Counted from the stretch's first letter, positions 35,698 to 44,904 are shown. The stretch is 64,000 nt of DNA from Burkholderia sp. SRS-46 (GCF_004343775.1 NZ_PTXL01000006.1:248001-312000), one strand, 5' to 3'. Translations and numbers: made by a program. Notes: generated from the sequence alone by a model not told the origin.

Positions 35698-38600
35698 CAC
35701 TGTCCCTTGTTGCCGTCGTCGCCGTTGCCCGGCTTCTCGTCGTGGTGCGAGTGCTCCTGAGCCAGGCGCAGCGCCTCGTCGACGTCTTCCTTCTCGCCGC
35801 TGAAGATCGCGCGGATCTTCACGAAGAACATCGGGATCATGAAGATCGCGAGGAACGTCGCCGTGATCATCCCGCCGATCACGCCCGTGCCGATCGCGTG
35901 CTGGCTGGCCGAACCCGCGCCGTTGCTGATCGCGAGCGGCATCACGCCGAGAATGAACGCGAGCGACGTCATCAGGATCGGACGCAGCCGCAGGCGCGCC
36001 GCTTCCAGCGCGGCCTCGATCGGCCCCATCTTCTCCGTCGTCTGCAGTTCGCGTGCGAACTCGACGATCAGGATCGCGTTCTTCGCGGACAGGCCGACGG
36101 TGGTCAGCAGGCCGACCTGGAAGTACACGTCGTTCTCGAGGCCGCGCATCGTCGCCGCGAGCAGCGCACCGATCACGCCGAGCGGCACGACCATGATCAC
36201 CGAGAACGGGATCGACCAGCTTTCATACAGCGCCGCGAGACACAGGAACACGACGAGGATCGAGATCGCGTACAGGATCGGCGCCTGCGAGCCCGACTGG
36301 ATTTCCTGGAACGACAGGCCCGTCCACGAATAGCCTACGCCTTCCGGCAGCTTCTTCGCGAGCGTTTCCATCGCCGCCATCGCCTGGCCGGTCGACTTGC
36401 CCGGTGCGGCCTGGCCCTGGATTTCCATCGCCGAGATACCGTTGTAACGCTCGAGCTTCGGCGAACCGTACGTCCAGTGGCCGGTCGCGAACGCGCCGAA
36501 CGGCACCATCCCGCCCGCACCGTTGCGCACGTACCAGATGTTCAGGTCTTCCGGCGTCATCCGGAACGGCGCGTCGGACTGCACGTAGACCTTCTTGATC
36601 CGGCCGTCGACGTCGAGGAAGTTGTTCACGTACCGCGACGCCCACGCAATCGAGAAGGTGTTGTCGATCGCCTGCGGCGTGACGCCGAGCGCCGATGCCT
36701 TCTCACGGTCGATGTTCACCTTGTACTGCGGCGTGTCGTTCAAGCCGTTCGGACGCACGCCCTGCAGCGTCGGATCCTTCGAGGCCATCCCGAGCAACTG
36801 GTTGCGCGCGGCCATCAGCGCGTCGTGGCCGACCCCCGCGTTGTCCGTCAGCTCGAAGTCGAAGCCGGCGGCGGTGCCGAGTTCCGGAATCGACGGCGGG
36901 TTGAACGGAATCACGAGCGCGTCCTTGTAGCCCGCATAACGCCCGAACATCCGGCCGATCAGCGCCTGGACCTTCTGGTTCGCGTGCTGACGCTGCGCGT
37001 AGTCCTTCAGCCTGACGAACACGAGACCCGAGTTCTGGCCGCGGCCCGCGAAGCTGAAGCCGTTGACCGTGAACGCGGATTCGACGATTTCCTTCTCGTC
37101 CTTCAGCAGGTAGTCGGAGATGTTCGCGAGCGTCTTCGCCGTGGTTTCCTGCGTCGAGCCGGACGGCGTCTGCACGATCACGAACATCAGGCCCTGGTCC
37201 TCATCCGGCAGGAACGACTTCGGCAGGCGCACGAACAGCAGGCCGACCGCGACGATCACGACCAGGTAGATGACGAGCCAGCGGCCCGAACGCTTGATCA
37301 CGTGGTGCACGCCGACGTGGTACTTGTCGCGGCTCTGGTTGAACGTGCGGTTGAACCAGCCGAAGAAGCCCTTCTTCTCTTCGTGGTGACCTTGCGGGAT
37401 CGGCTTCAGGATCGTCGCGCACAGTGCCGGCGTCAGAATCAACGCGACCAGCACCGACAGCACCATCGCCGTCACGATCGTCAGCGAGAACTGTCGATAG
37501 ATCGCGCCGACCGAGCCGCCCGAGAACGCCACCGGCACGAACACCGCCGACAGCACCAGCGCGATGCCGACCAGCGCGCCGGTGATCTGGCCCATCGCCT
37601 TCTTGGTCGCCTCCTTCGGAGACAGCCCTTCCTCGACCATCACCCGCTCGACGTTCTCCACGACCACGATCGCATCGTCCACCAGCAGGCCGATCGCGAG
37701 CACGAGGCCGAACATCGACAACGTGTTGATCGAGAAGCCGACGAGCGACATCACCGCGAACGTGCCGAGCAGCACGACCGGCACCGCGATCGTCGGGATG
37801 ATCGTCGCCCGCAGGTTCTGCAGGAACAGATACATCACGAGGAACACGAGCACGATCCCTTCGAGCAGCGTCTTGACCACTTCCTCGATCGACAGCTTCA
37901 CGAACGGCGTCGTGTCGTACGGATACTTCACGACGAGGCCGTGCGGGAAGTACTTCGACAGCTCGTCGATCTTCGCGCGCACCGCCTTCGCGGTCGCGAG
38001 CGCGTTCGCGTTGGTCGCGAGCTGGATACCCAGCGCCGCGGTCGGCTGGCCGTTGTACTTCGTGTCGAAGTTGTAGTTCTCGCCGCCGAGGCCGACCGAC
38101 GCGACGTCCTTCAGGCGCACCTGCGAGCCGTCCTGGTTGACCTTCAGCAGGATGTTGCCGAACTGCTCGGGCGTCTGCAGCAGCGTCGCCTCGGTGATCG
38201 TCGCCTGCAGCATGGTGCCCGGCTTCGCCGGCGTGCCGCCGATCTGGCCGCCCGCGATCTGCACGTTCTGCGCTGTGATCGCACTCGTGACATCTTCAGG
38301 CGTGAGGCCGTAGTTCGTCAGGCGGGTCGGATCGAGCCAGATCCGCATCGCGTACTGCGAGCCGAACAGCGTGACGGTACCGACGCCGTTCAGCCGGCTG
38401 ATCGGGTCCTTCACGTGCGACGCCACGTAGTTCGCGAGGTCGTACTTGTTCATGCTGCCGTCTTCGGAGTTGAAGGCGAGCACGAGCAGGAAGCTGCTGC
38501 TCGACTTCGTCACCGAAAGGCCGAGCTGCTGCACGACCTGCGGCAGGATCGGCGTCGCGAGCGACAGCTTGTTCTGCACCTGGACCTGCGCGATATCGGC

Positions 38601-38897
38601 GTTGGTGCCCGGCTCGAACGTCAGCGTGATGGTCGCGTTGCCCGAGTCGTCACTGGTCGACGACATGTACAGGAAGTGGTCGAGACCGCTCATCTGCTGC
38701 TCGATCACCTGCGTCACCGTGTCTTCCACCGTCTTCGCGGAAGCGCCCGGGTAGTTCGCGGTGATCTGGATCGATGGCGGCGCGATCGTCGGATACTGCG
38801 AGATCGGCAGCGTGAAGATCGCCGCGACCCCGGCCAGCATCAGGATGATGGCGATCACCCACGCGAAGATCGGGCGATCGATAAAAAACTTTGCCAT
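35697..38897 (-). CDS. bpeB: RND multidrug efflux transporter, HAE1 family
   Basis: Inner-membrane drug/proton antiporter, 1066 aa, complete: 12 helices with two large periplasmic loops. It opens with MAKFFIDRPIFAWVIAIILM; GLLVDDAIVVVENVERVM carries the TM4 Asp pair used in proton relay; QNVQIAGGQIGG, SQYPTIAPP and TVGLSAKNAILIVEFA are AcrB/MexB landmarks. Second gene of the MFP-RND-OMP operon. The family exports chemically varied drugs (macrolides, aminoglycosides or quinolones depending on ortholog). An 1100-residue open frame on the opposite strand is a codon-bias shadow. Confidence 0.96.
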   Translation of the reverse strand: MAKFFIDRPIFAWVIAIILMLAGVAAIFTLPISQYPTIAPPSIQITANYPGASAKTVEDTVTQVIEQQMSGLDHFLYMSSTSDDSGNATITLTFEPGTNADIAQVQVQNKLSLATPILPQVVQQLGLSVTKSSSSFLLVLAFNSEDGSMNKYDLANYVASHVKDPISRLNGVGTVTLFGSQYAMRIWLDPTRLTNYGLTPEDVTSAITAQNVQIAGGQIGGTPAKPGTMLQATITEATLLQTPEQFGNILLKVNQDGSQVRLKDVASVGLGGENYNFDTKYNGQPTAALGIQLATNANALATAKAVRAKIDELSKYFPHGLVVKYPYDTTPFVKLSIEEVVKTLLEGIVLVFLVMYLFLQNLRATIIPTIAVPVVLLGTFAVMSLVGFSINTLSMFGLVLAIGLLVDDAIVVVENVERVMVEEGLSPKEATKKAMGQITGALVGIALVLSAVFVPVAFSGGSVGAIYRQFSLTIVTAMVLSVLVALILTPALCATILKPIPQGHHEEKKGFFGWFNRTFNQSRDKYHVGVHHVIKRSGRWLVIYLVVIVAVGLLFVRLPKSFLPDEDQGLMFVIVQTPSGSTQETTAKTLANISDYLLKDEKEIVESAFTVNGFSFAGRGQNSGLVFVRLKDYAQRQHANQKVQALIGRMFGRYAGYKDALVIPFNPPSIPELGTAAGFDFELTDNAGVGHDALMAARNQLLGMASKDPTLQGVRPNGLNDTPQYKVNIDREKASALGVTPQAIDNTFSIAWASRYVNNFLDVDGRIKKVYVQSDAPFRMTPEDLNIWYVRNGAGGMVPFGAFATGHWTYGSPKLERYNGISAMEIQGQAAPGKSTGQAMAAMETLAKKLPEGVGYSWTGLSFQEIQSGSQAPILYAISILVVFLCLAALYESWSIPFSVIMVVPLGVIGALLAATMRGLENDVYFQVGLLTTVGLSAKNAILIVEFARELQTTEKMGPIEAALEAARLRLRPILMTSLAFILGVMPLAISNGAGSASQHAIGTGVIGGMITATFLAIFMIPMFFVKIRAIFSGEKEDVDEALRLAQEHSHHDEKPGNGDDGNKGQ

Positions 38898-38912
38898 GAA
38901 ACAGGCTCCCTG

Positions 38913-40187
38913 TTATTGCGCGCTCGACGCGGCGGCGCTCGAAGCAGCTGCGCCCGACGCGGCTGCACCTGATGCCGCGGCGGACGAACCCGCGGCGGCC
39001 GGCGCGGCGGTTGCGGCGGCGGCTCCCGAAGCGGCGGCGTCCGGCGCTTGCGCGAGCGTCGCCGGCACGGCCTTCACGGTCGCGCCCGGACGCACCTTGT
39101 CGACGCCCTGCACGATCACGCGGTCGCCCGGCTGCAGGCCGCCTTCGACCACCCAGTTCTGGCCCTGCATGCCCGTCGTCGTCAGCGGGTGCGGCGCGAC
39201 CTTGTTGTCCGCGCCGACCACCAGCGCGACCGCCTGGCCCTTCTGGTCATGCGTGACGCCGATCTGCGGCACCAGGAACGCGTTCTGATTCACGCCTTCC
39301 TCGATGCGCGCGCGCACGAACATCCCCGGCAGCAGCACGCGGTTCGGGTTCGGGAAGATCGCGCGGATCGTCACCGAGCCCGTCGCCTGATCCACCGTCA
39401 CGTCCGAGAACTGCAGCTTGCCCGGCTCCGAATACGTCTTGCCGTCTTCCAGGATCAGCGACACCTTCGCCGCGCCCGGGCCGCTCGTCTTGATGCGCCC
39501 GCTCTGCACGTCCTGGCGCAGCTTCAGCCCGTCCAGGCTCGACTGCGTGAGGTCGACGTACACCGGGTCGAGCTGCTGCACGGTCGACATCAGCGTCGCC
39601 TGGCTCGCCTGCACGTAAGCGCCCGGCGTGACCTGCGAGATGCCGACGCGGCCCGTGATCGGCGACACGACGTCCGTATAGCCGAGGTTGATCTGCGCGG
39701 TGTCGACCGCGGCCTTGCCGGCCGCGACGTCGGCGGCGGCCTGCCCTTGCGCGGCGACCGCGTTGTCGTAGTCCTGCTTGCTGATCGCGTTCGCGCCGAC
39801 CAGCACCTTGTAGCGCGACACGAGCGCGTTCTGCGTCGCGAGGTTCGCCTGCGCCTTCGCGAGCGATGCCTTGGCGCTGTTCAGTTGCGCGATGTACGGT
39901 GCCGGATCGATCTTGTAGAGGCGCTGGCCGGCCTTCACATCGGTGCCTTCGGTGAACTCACGGCGCAGCACGATGCCGTCGACCCGCGCGCGCACTTGCG
40001 CGACGAGGAACGCGTTGGTGCGGCCCGGCAGTTCGGAGAAGACCGCTACGTTTTGCGGCTGGACGGTGACGACGCCGACTTCCGGCGTTTGCGGCGGCGG
40101 TGCCGATTCTTTTTTCCCGCACGCGGCCAGGAAAACGGCGGCCGTCGCGACAGTGATTAAGCGGTATGGAACCCGTTCGACGCGCAT
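38913..40187 (-). CDS. bpeA: RND efflux periplasmic adaptor lipoprotein
   Basis: 424 aa membrane-fusion protein. Lipobox LAAC at Cys23, then barrel-sandwich hybrid halves (VRARVDGIVLRREFTEGTDVKAGQRLYKIDP; VVSPITGRVGISQVTPGAYV) flanking an alpha-hairpin rich in Ala and Gln, then beta-barrel and membrane-proximal domains (FPNPNRVLLPGMFVRARI). It bridges RND pump and outer-membrane channel. The last ~40 residues are a low-complexity Ala/Ser/Gly tail absent from AcrA-type proteins and may vary in length. Start at 40187 preferred: AGAGG upstream, and MRVERVPYRL gives a normal lipoprotein signal. Confidence 0.93.
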   Translation of the reverse strand: MRVERVPYRLITVATAAVFLAACGKKESAPPPQTPEVGVVTVQPQNVAVFSELPGRTNAFLVAQVRARVDGIVLRREFTEGTDVKAGQRLYKIDPAPYIAQLNSAKASLAKAQANLATQNALVSRYKVLVGANAISKQDYDNAVAAQGQAAADVAAGKAAVDTAQINLGYTDVVSPITGRVGISQVTPGAYVQASQATLMSTVQQLDPVYVDLTQSSLDGLKLRQDVQSGRIKTSGPGAAKVSLILEDGKTYSEPGKLQFSDVTVDQATGSVTIRAIFPNPNRVLLPGMFVRARIEEGVNQNAFLVPQIGVTHDQKGQAVALVVGADNKVAPHPLTTTGMQGQNWVVEGGLQPGDRVIVQGVDKVRPGATVKAVPATLAQAPDAAASGAAAATAAPAAAGSSAAASGAAASGAAASSAAASSAQ

Positions 40188-40421
40188 GGAGCGACCTCTG
40201 TGTGTAACCAATGGAATGAGTGCCGCGCCCGGCCCGGGCGCAACACGGATGCGCCTCGCGGCGCAGATCGAACACCTGAATTACTGGACAGCTGGATACA
40301 GCAAGCGGCACGAAACCACTGTGCCGACGAGACGCCGCGAACTGCGGCTTGGTACTTTGGCGGGGATCAGCAGGTGGGATATTAACTGATTGCCCCTTTG
40401 GCCATTCGATCGTAGGGTGGT

Positions 40422-40451
40422 ATTGTATATACATTCACGAATGTATGTAAA
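40422..40451 (-). promoter_or_regulatory. Predicted RND operon promoter with AcrR/BpeR-type operator
   Basis: On the minus strand TTTACA (40446-40451), 18 nt, TACAAT (40422-40427): each hexamer is one base from consensus. Inside lies the perfect dyad ATACATTC-2-GAATGTAT (40429-40446), extending with one mismatch to 40426-40449. The whole 24 bp closely resembles the E. coli AcrR operator in the acrR-acrA interval as I remember it. A TetR protein bound here would block the promoter. The leader to the adaptor ATG is about 230 nt. The divergent tetR gene starts 132 bp away on the other side. Confidence 0.7.
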
Positions 40452-40582
40452 AAGCCCCTACACCGCCCCGCAAACCGGTATTACGGATTGTTACGAATCG
40501 CAAGCATATCCGGTTTGGACTTCCGCAGCGAGGGTGTGAACCTTATTATCCCGCCCACCGATCGATCATCCCAGGCCTGCAT

Positions 40583-41224
40583 ATGGTCAGACGTACCAAA
40601 GAGGAAGCCCTTGCCACGCGCAACAGCATCCTCGACGCCGCCGAACACGTGTTCTTCGAGAAAGGCGTATCGCACACGTCGCTCGCGGACATCGCCCAGC
40701 ACGCCGGCGTGACGCGCGGCGCGATCTACTGGCACTTCGCGAACAAGGCCGAGCTGTTCGACGCGATGTTCGACCGCGTCCTCCTGCCGATCGACGAGCT
40801 GAAGACGATGCCGATCGACGCGCCCGGCAGCAATCCGCTCGACAAGGTCCGCAAGATCCTGGTCTGGTGCCTGCTCGGGGTCCAGCGCGATTCGCAGCTG
40901 CGCCGGGTGTTCAGCATCCTGTTCATGAAGTGCGAGTACGTCGCGGACATGGAGCCGCTGCTGCAACGCAACCGGGCCGGCATGAGCGAGGCGCTGCACG
41001 CGATAGAGGGCGATCTCGCGATGGCCGTCCAGCTGAAGCTGCTGCCCGAGCGGCTCGATACCTGGCGCGCGACGCTGATGCTGCATACGCTCGTGAGCGG
41101 CTTCGTGCGCGACATGCTGATGCTGCCCGACGAGATCGACGCGGAGCGGCATGCGGAAAAACTCGTCGACGGCTGTTTCGACATGCTGCGCTACAGCCCG
41201 GCGATGCTGAAGGACGAGGATTGA
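40583..41224 (+). CDS. bpeR: TetR-family repressor of the RND pump (BpeR/AmrR/AcrR type)
   Basis: 213 aa. N-terminal TetR HTH (residues 10-57: RNSILDAAEHVFFEKGVSHTSLADIA, then TRGAIYWHFANKAELFDAMFDR) matches the AcrR/AmrR/BpeR group almost across its length; the C-terminal ligand domain (WCLLGVQRDSQLRRVFSILFMKCEYV) is the TetR_C AcrR-like type. Divergent from the adaptor gene with a 395-bp interval holding a matching palindrome. Expected to repress the pump until a ligand binds. Which of BpeR or AmrR is the closer ortholog cannot be settled by eye. Confidence 0.92.
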   Translation: MVRRTKEEALATRNSILDAAEHVFFEKGVSHTSLADIAQHAGVTRGAIYWHFANKAELFDAMFDRVLLPIDELKTMPIDAPGSNPLDKVRKILVWCLLGVQRDSQLRRVFSILFMKCEYVADMEPLLQRNRAGMSEALHAIEGDLAMAVQLKLLPERLDTWRATLMLHTLVSGFVRDMLMLPDEIDAERHAEKLVDGCFDMLRYSPAMLKDED

Positions 41225-41334
41225 CGCCGCCCGCCCGCGGCCGGCGGCCCGCCCTCTATATATAGGCGGCCACCGCCTTTGCCGGCACTGCCCGCTACGC
41301 CGGGCGCGCGGCCGCGAACGAACCCGCCCCCCGC

Positions 41335-41976
41335 TCAGGCCGCCTCGGCGCGACGCGCGCGCGCCCGCCGGTTCGACCCCGCCACCGAATCGCGCACCGG
41401 CATCGCGCCGCCCGCCAGGCCGGCGATCCACGCGTCGGTCGACATCACCGCCGCGAAGTTCGACTGGAACACGACCGTGAACGCGCGATGGATCTCCTCG
41501 GCGCTCGCCGCGCCGGCCGCGTTCTCGTACGGCACCGCGCCCGTCGCATCCTCCAGGTACTCGACGCCCAGGCCCGCATGCGCGGCGTGGTACACCGTCG
41601 ACGCATTGCAGTTGTGGGTCATGTAGCCGGCCACCGCGAGCGTGTCGATCCCGTGCGCGTCGAGCCACGCGGCGAGATCGGTGCCCGCGAACGCGCTCGC
41701 GTGCGCCTTCTCGATGCGGTGCGCGTACGGCCGCGACGCGACCACCGGATGCAGCGCGACGCCGTCGGTGCCGGGCGCGAAGATCGGCGCGCCGGCCGGC
41801 GCGACGTGCTGGACGACGATCACCGGCACGCCGGCCGCATGCGCGGCATCGATCGCGCGGCCGATGTTCGCGAGCGACGCGTCGACGCTCGGGTATTCGA
41901 TCGGCAGGTTGCCGGTCACGTATTCGTTCTGCACGTCGATCACGATCAGCGCGCGGCGGGAAGCGGAATGCGTCAT
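41335..41976 (-). CDS. Isochorismatase-family cysteine hydrolase
   Basis: 213 aa. The catalytic Asp is in ALIVIDVQNEYVTGNLP, Lys in HRIEKAHASAFAGTDLAAWL, and nucleophile Cys in LAVAGYMTHNCNASTVYHAA, the triad of nicotinamidase/isochorismatase-type amidohydrolases; the AGYMTHNCNAST variant is common in uncharacterised cysteine hydrolases and pyrazinamidase-like proteins. Divergent (151 bp) from a GlxA-type regulator that probably controls it. Substrate unknown. The C-terminal RRARARRAEAA tail is unusually basic. Confidence 0.85.
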   Translation of the reverse strand: MTHSASRRALIVIDVQNEYVTGNLPIEYPSVDASLANIGRAIDAAHAAGVPVIVVQHVAPAGAPIFAPGTDGVALHPVVASRPYAHRIEKAHASAFAGTDLAAWLDAHGIDTLAVAGYMTHNCNASTVYHAAHAGLGVEYLEDATGAVPYENAAGAASAEEIHRAFTVVFQSNFAAVMSTDAWIAGLAGGAMPVRDSVAGSNRRARARRAEAA

Positions 41977-42127
41977 GGCGTTCTCCAGGTTCGGACACGC
42001 CGCCCCGCCCCGGCGCGGGGCGGTCGGCAGCGCGATGCGACGCATTGTCGAGCCGCGCCGCCGCGCATGACAGTGGCCCGATTGCCATTCTTCGATAGAA
42101 TCGGGCCATCCCGTTCCGGAGCCTGCC

Positions 42128-43114
42128 ATGACAGCTGACGCTTCGCCCACCGTCGTCGCCGCGATCGCGTTCGACGGCATCAGCCCGTTCCATCTGTCGG
42201 TGCCGTCCGTCGTGTTCGGCCGGGAGCGCGACGCGGCCGACACGCCCGTGTTCGATTTCCGCGTGTGCTCGGCGGACCGGGGCCCGCTCGCGACGACCGG
42301 CGGCTTCACGATCTCGGCGCCGCTCGGCCTCGACGCGCTCGACGACGCGCAGATCGTCATCGTGCCGAGCTGGCGCGACCCGGCCGAAACGCCGCCGGCG
42401 GTGCTGCTCGATGCGGTGCGCGCCGCCGCCGAGCGCGGCGCGCTGCTGGTCGGGCTGTGCCTCGGCGCCTATGTGCTTGCCGCGGCGGGCCTGCTCGACG
42501 GCCGCCCGGCCACCACGCACTGGGCGTGGGCGGACGACTTCGCGCAGCGCTTTCCGCGCGTGAAACTCGATCCCGACGTGCTTTACGTGGATGACGGCAA
42601 CCTGATGACGTCGGCCGGCACCGCCGCCGGGCTCGACTGCTGCCTGCACGTGGTGCGCCGGCGTTTCGGCACCGAGGCGGCGAACCAGATCGCGCGCCGC
42701 CTCGTGATTCCGCCGCACCGCCAGGGCGGACAGGCGCAGTACGTGCCGCAGCCCGTCGCCGCGCACCCGCGCGACGCGCGGCTCGCGGGCCTCCTCGACT
42801 GGGTGCGCGCGCACCTGGACGTCGCGCACGGCGTCGATTCGCTCGCGGCGCGCGTGCTGATGAGCCGGCGCACGTTCACGCGCCACTTCCGCCATGCGAC
42901 CGGCACGACCGTCACCGCATGGCTGCAGGCCGAGCGGCTGGCGCGCGCGCAGCACTTGCTGGAAACGACGGGACACTCGATCGACGCGATCGCGCAGGCG
43001 GCCGGCTACGGCTCGAGCGTGTCGCTGCGCCAGCATTTCGCCAGCGCGCTCGGCACGTCGCCGTCGGCCTATCGACGGGAATTTCGCGGGACGCTGCCCG
43101 GCGCGCGGGGTTGA
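42128..43114 (+). CDS. GlxA-type AraC regulator (DJ-1/PfpI domain plus HTH)
   Basis: 328 aa. Residues about 8-175 form a DJ-1/PfpI-like class I amidotransferase fold with the nucleophile-elbow segment LLVGLCLGAYVLAAAG, and about 225-320 hold a pair of AraC HTHs (ARVLMSRRTFTRHFRHATGT, then DAIAQAAGYGSSVSLRQHF). Such proteins (GbdR, CdhR, ArgR-like) sense small amines or amides. Divergent from a cysteine hydrolase, which supports a substrate-sensing amide-hydrolysis unit. Confidence 0.92.
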   Translation: MTADASPTVVAAIAFDGISPFHLSVPSVVFGRERDAADTPVFDFRVCSADRGPLATTGGFTISAPLGLDALDDAQIVIVPSWRDPAETPPAVLLDAVRAAAERGALLVGLCLGAYVLAAAGLLDGRPATTHWAWADDFAQRFPRVKLDPDVLYVDDGNLMTSAGTAAGLDCCLHVVRRRFGTEAANQIARRLVIPPHRQGGQAQYVPQPVAAHPRDARLAGLLDWVRAHLDVAHGVDSLAARVLMSRRTFTRHFRHATGTTVTAWLQAERLARAQHLLETTGHSIDAIAQAAGYGSSVSLRQHFASALGTSPSAYRREFRGTLPGARG

Positions 43115-43136
43115 AGGCCGCCGGCGCGGTTCGCGT

Positions 43137-43844
43137 TCAGCCGTTGAACCAGCGCGCGGCGTAGAGCAGCAGCGCGACGAACAGGATCATCGCCGCCCAC
43201 GCCCAGACCGGCACCGTGCTCGATGCGCGATGCGGCAGCGCGCTGGCGGCGCGGCCGGTCAGCGCGTTGCCGAGATGCTGCAACGGCGGCCGCTTCGCGG
43301 TGGCCGCCAGCGACGCGGGACGCAGGAACACGTGCTGGCGCCGCTGCGGGCTCGTGCGCGCGAGGTTCGGCGCGAGGCCGTGCTTCGCCTGCACGACCGC
43401 GCAGAACTCGCTGAAGAAATCGTCGGCCCACTCGTGCAGCGCGTTCTCGATCTGCCGGGCCGGCAGCTCGGCGAGCGGCCCGGTCGCCGTCGCCCACAGC
43501 ACGTACTCGACGCGGGTGGCGTCCGCGTCGTCCGCTTCCGGAATCAGCACGATCTCGATCTGGCCGCGCAGCGCGCCGAGCCCGTCGGCGCGCGCCTTGA
43601 AGTTCAGGATCCGGCGCGGCAGCCCTTCCGCGTCGCCGTGCTCGCCCGCGACGTGTGCCCGCACGTCGTACCGCGCGCGCAGCGGGCCGAGCGGCACCGT
43701 CAGCGTCAGTGCATACTCGCCGCGCGCCAGCTCGACGAACGATTCGCAATGGTCGAAGCTCGCGCGCAGCAGCGCGATGTCCTCCAGCGACTCCCGAACC
43801 ACCGACGGCGCAAGCGGAATGCGAAGTGCGTCGTTCAGCTCCAT
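43137..43844 (-). CDS. CoxG/SRPBCC-family membrane-anchored protein
   Basis: 235 aa: an N-terminal SRPBCC (CoxG-like) domain of about 150 aa (MELNDALRIPLAPSVVRESL, VPLGPLRARYDVRAHVAGEH, EYVLWATATGPLAELPARQIENAL) and one C-terminal membrane helix (PVWAWAAMILFVALLLYAARWF), so it is tail-anchored. CoxG is linked to Mo hydroxylase maturation or membrane recruitment, but no such enzyme is encoded nearby. GGGGAGG precedes ATG 43844 and decides the start against an upstream one at 43922. Confidence 0.78.
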   Translation of the reverse strand: MELNDALRIPLAPSVVRESLEDIALLRASFDHCESFVELARGEYALTLTVPLGPLRARYDVRAHVAGEHGDAEGLPRRILNFKARADGLGALRGQIEIVLIPEADDADATRVEYVLWATATGPLAELPARQIENALHEWADDFFSEFCAVVQAKHGLAPNLARTSPQRRQHVFLRPASLAATAKRPPLQHLGNALTGRAASALPHRASSTVPVWAWAAMILFVALLLYAARWFNG

Positions 43845-43872
43845 GTTGCCTCCCCGATGAACGCCAGCCGCA

Positions 43873-44232
43873 TCAGGACGTCTCGACGAGACCGTCGACC
43901 CTCGCGGCATCGAAGGCGACATAGCGCGCGAGCGCCAGCGCCGCCCCCTTCGGTTCCTCGTAACTCCATGCGGCGTTCTCGATCACGCCGTCTTCGGTCT
44001 GCAAATCGAAATAGCTCGCGTGCCCCTTGAGCCCGCAGGCCGTCGTGAGGCTCGACCGCACGAGCCGCTGCATGTTGACGTCGGCGCGAGGCAGGTAGTG
44101 GACGTCGGGCAGGCCCGCCTCGCGCACGGTCAGCGCGCCGAGCGAATCCGCATACGTAATCCCCTGATGGATCACGCGCACGCGGTGACGGTTCGGCACG
44201 ATTTCGAGACGAGGGTCGGCTGCTTCGGACAT
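43873..44232 (-). CDS. DUF427 protein
   Basis: 119 aa, full-length DUF427 domain: RHRVRVIHQGITYADS, VHYLPRADVNMQRL, TTACGLKGHASYFDL and ENAAWSYEEPKGAA are the family's conserved blocks. Function unknown. It lies between the CoxG-like gene (28 bp downstream) and a terminator, so it and the CoxG gene form a two-gene unit. The open frame upstream to 44370 runs through that terminator and is not coding. Confidence 0.85.
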   Translation of the reverse strand: MSEAADPRLEIVPNRHRVRVIHQGITYADSLGALTVREAGLPDVHYLPRADVNMQRLVRSSLTTACGLKGHASYFDLQTEDGVIENAAWSYEEPKGAALALARYVAFDAARVDGLVETS

Positions 44233-44284
44233 CGTTCTCCCCAACGGACGTCCCGGCAGGCTGGCCGGGTTTCGCACAAGCAGC

Positions 44285-44315
44285 AAAAAAGCCACGGCGT
44301 GGATGCCGTGGCTTT
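44285..44315 (-). terminator. Intrinsic terminator downstream of the 44374 gene
   Basis: AAAGCCACGGC (44288-44298) and GCCGTGGCTTT (44305-44315) with a 6-nt loop; on the minus strand six T in total follow the stem. It lies 58 nt after the stop of the secreted protein gene. Confidence 0.85.
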
Positions 44316-44373
44316 CATTATCGGCGAAAGTCGCACGAATTGCGCGTCCATCGCCAAAACCGCACCTCACCGG

Positions 44374-44811
44374 TCATTTCGCGGCCCAGGTGAACGCCTG
44401 TTTCGCGCCGCCCTTCGCGGTGATCGTGACGCTGCGCGTCTCGTCCTTGCCCTGGTACGACGCCAGCACCGTGTAGCGGCCCGGCGGCAGTTTCACGAGC
44501 ATGTACGGCCCGCGCGCGTCGGTCTTCAGCACGTCGGCGCCCTTCTCGTCGGTAATGCGCACGTGGACGTCGGCGAGGAACTCGCCACCCGCGCCGGTGA
44601 AGCGCAACGCGAGCGGCCACGCCGCTTCGTTGCGCTGGAACGCCGTCGACTCGTCCTGCCCGACGCCGCCGGACACGAAGGTGACGTCGCCCTGCTGGCG
44701 CGGGGCGGGCAGGCCGTCCGACTGCGCGTACGCGCCGGTTGCGCCGGCCGCGAGGCCCGCGGCCAGCGCCGCGGCGATTGCGAATCGGGACACGCTGCGT
44801 GGATGTTGCAT
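44374..44811 (-). CDS. Secreted carboxypeptidase-regulatory-like domain protein
   Basis: 145 aa with a clear signal peptide (residues 1-29, ending AYA). The mature protein holds one Ig-like/carboxypeptidase-regulatory domain: FLADVHVRITDEKGADVLK, then DARGPYMLVKLPPGRYTVLASYQGKDETR. Such a small periplasmic beta-sandwich probably binds protein or carbohydrate; no enzyme domain is attached. Function unknown. It follows htrA by 93 bp on the same strand and might be coexpressed as an envelope-stress gene, which is inference only. Confidence 0.75.
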   Translation of the reverse strand: MQHPRSVSRFAIAAALAAGLAAGATGAYAQSDGLPAPRQQGDVTFVSGGVGQDESTAFQRNEAAWPLALRFTGAGGEFLADVHVRITDEKGADVLKTDARGPYMLVKLPPGRYTVLASYQGKDETRSVTITAKGGAKQAFTWAAK

Positions 44812-44904
44812 GGCATGCTCCTTTGGGTCGGAAGGGATGGCGGGCCCCCCGGCAACGCGGGCGGCTCACCCGCCGCGCCCGGCCAGGGCCGGCGCGGGCC
44901 CCGG

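Noticed and set aside
35670..38972. 1100-residue plus-strand open frame opposite the RND gene
   Set aside because: Exact shadow of the transporter gene; the translation is low-complexity Arg/His/Asp and begins and ends with the real gene.
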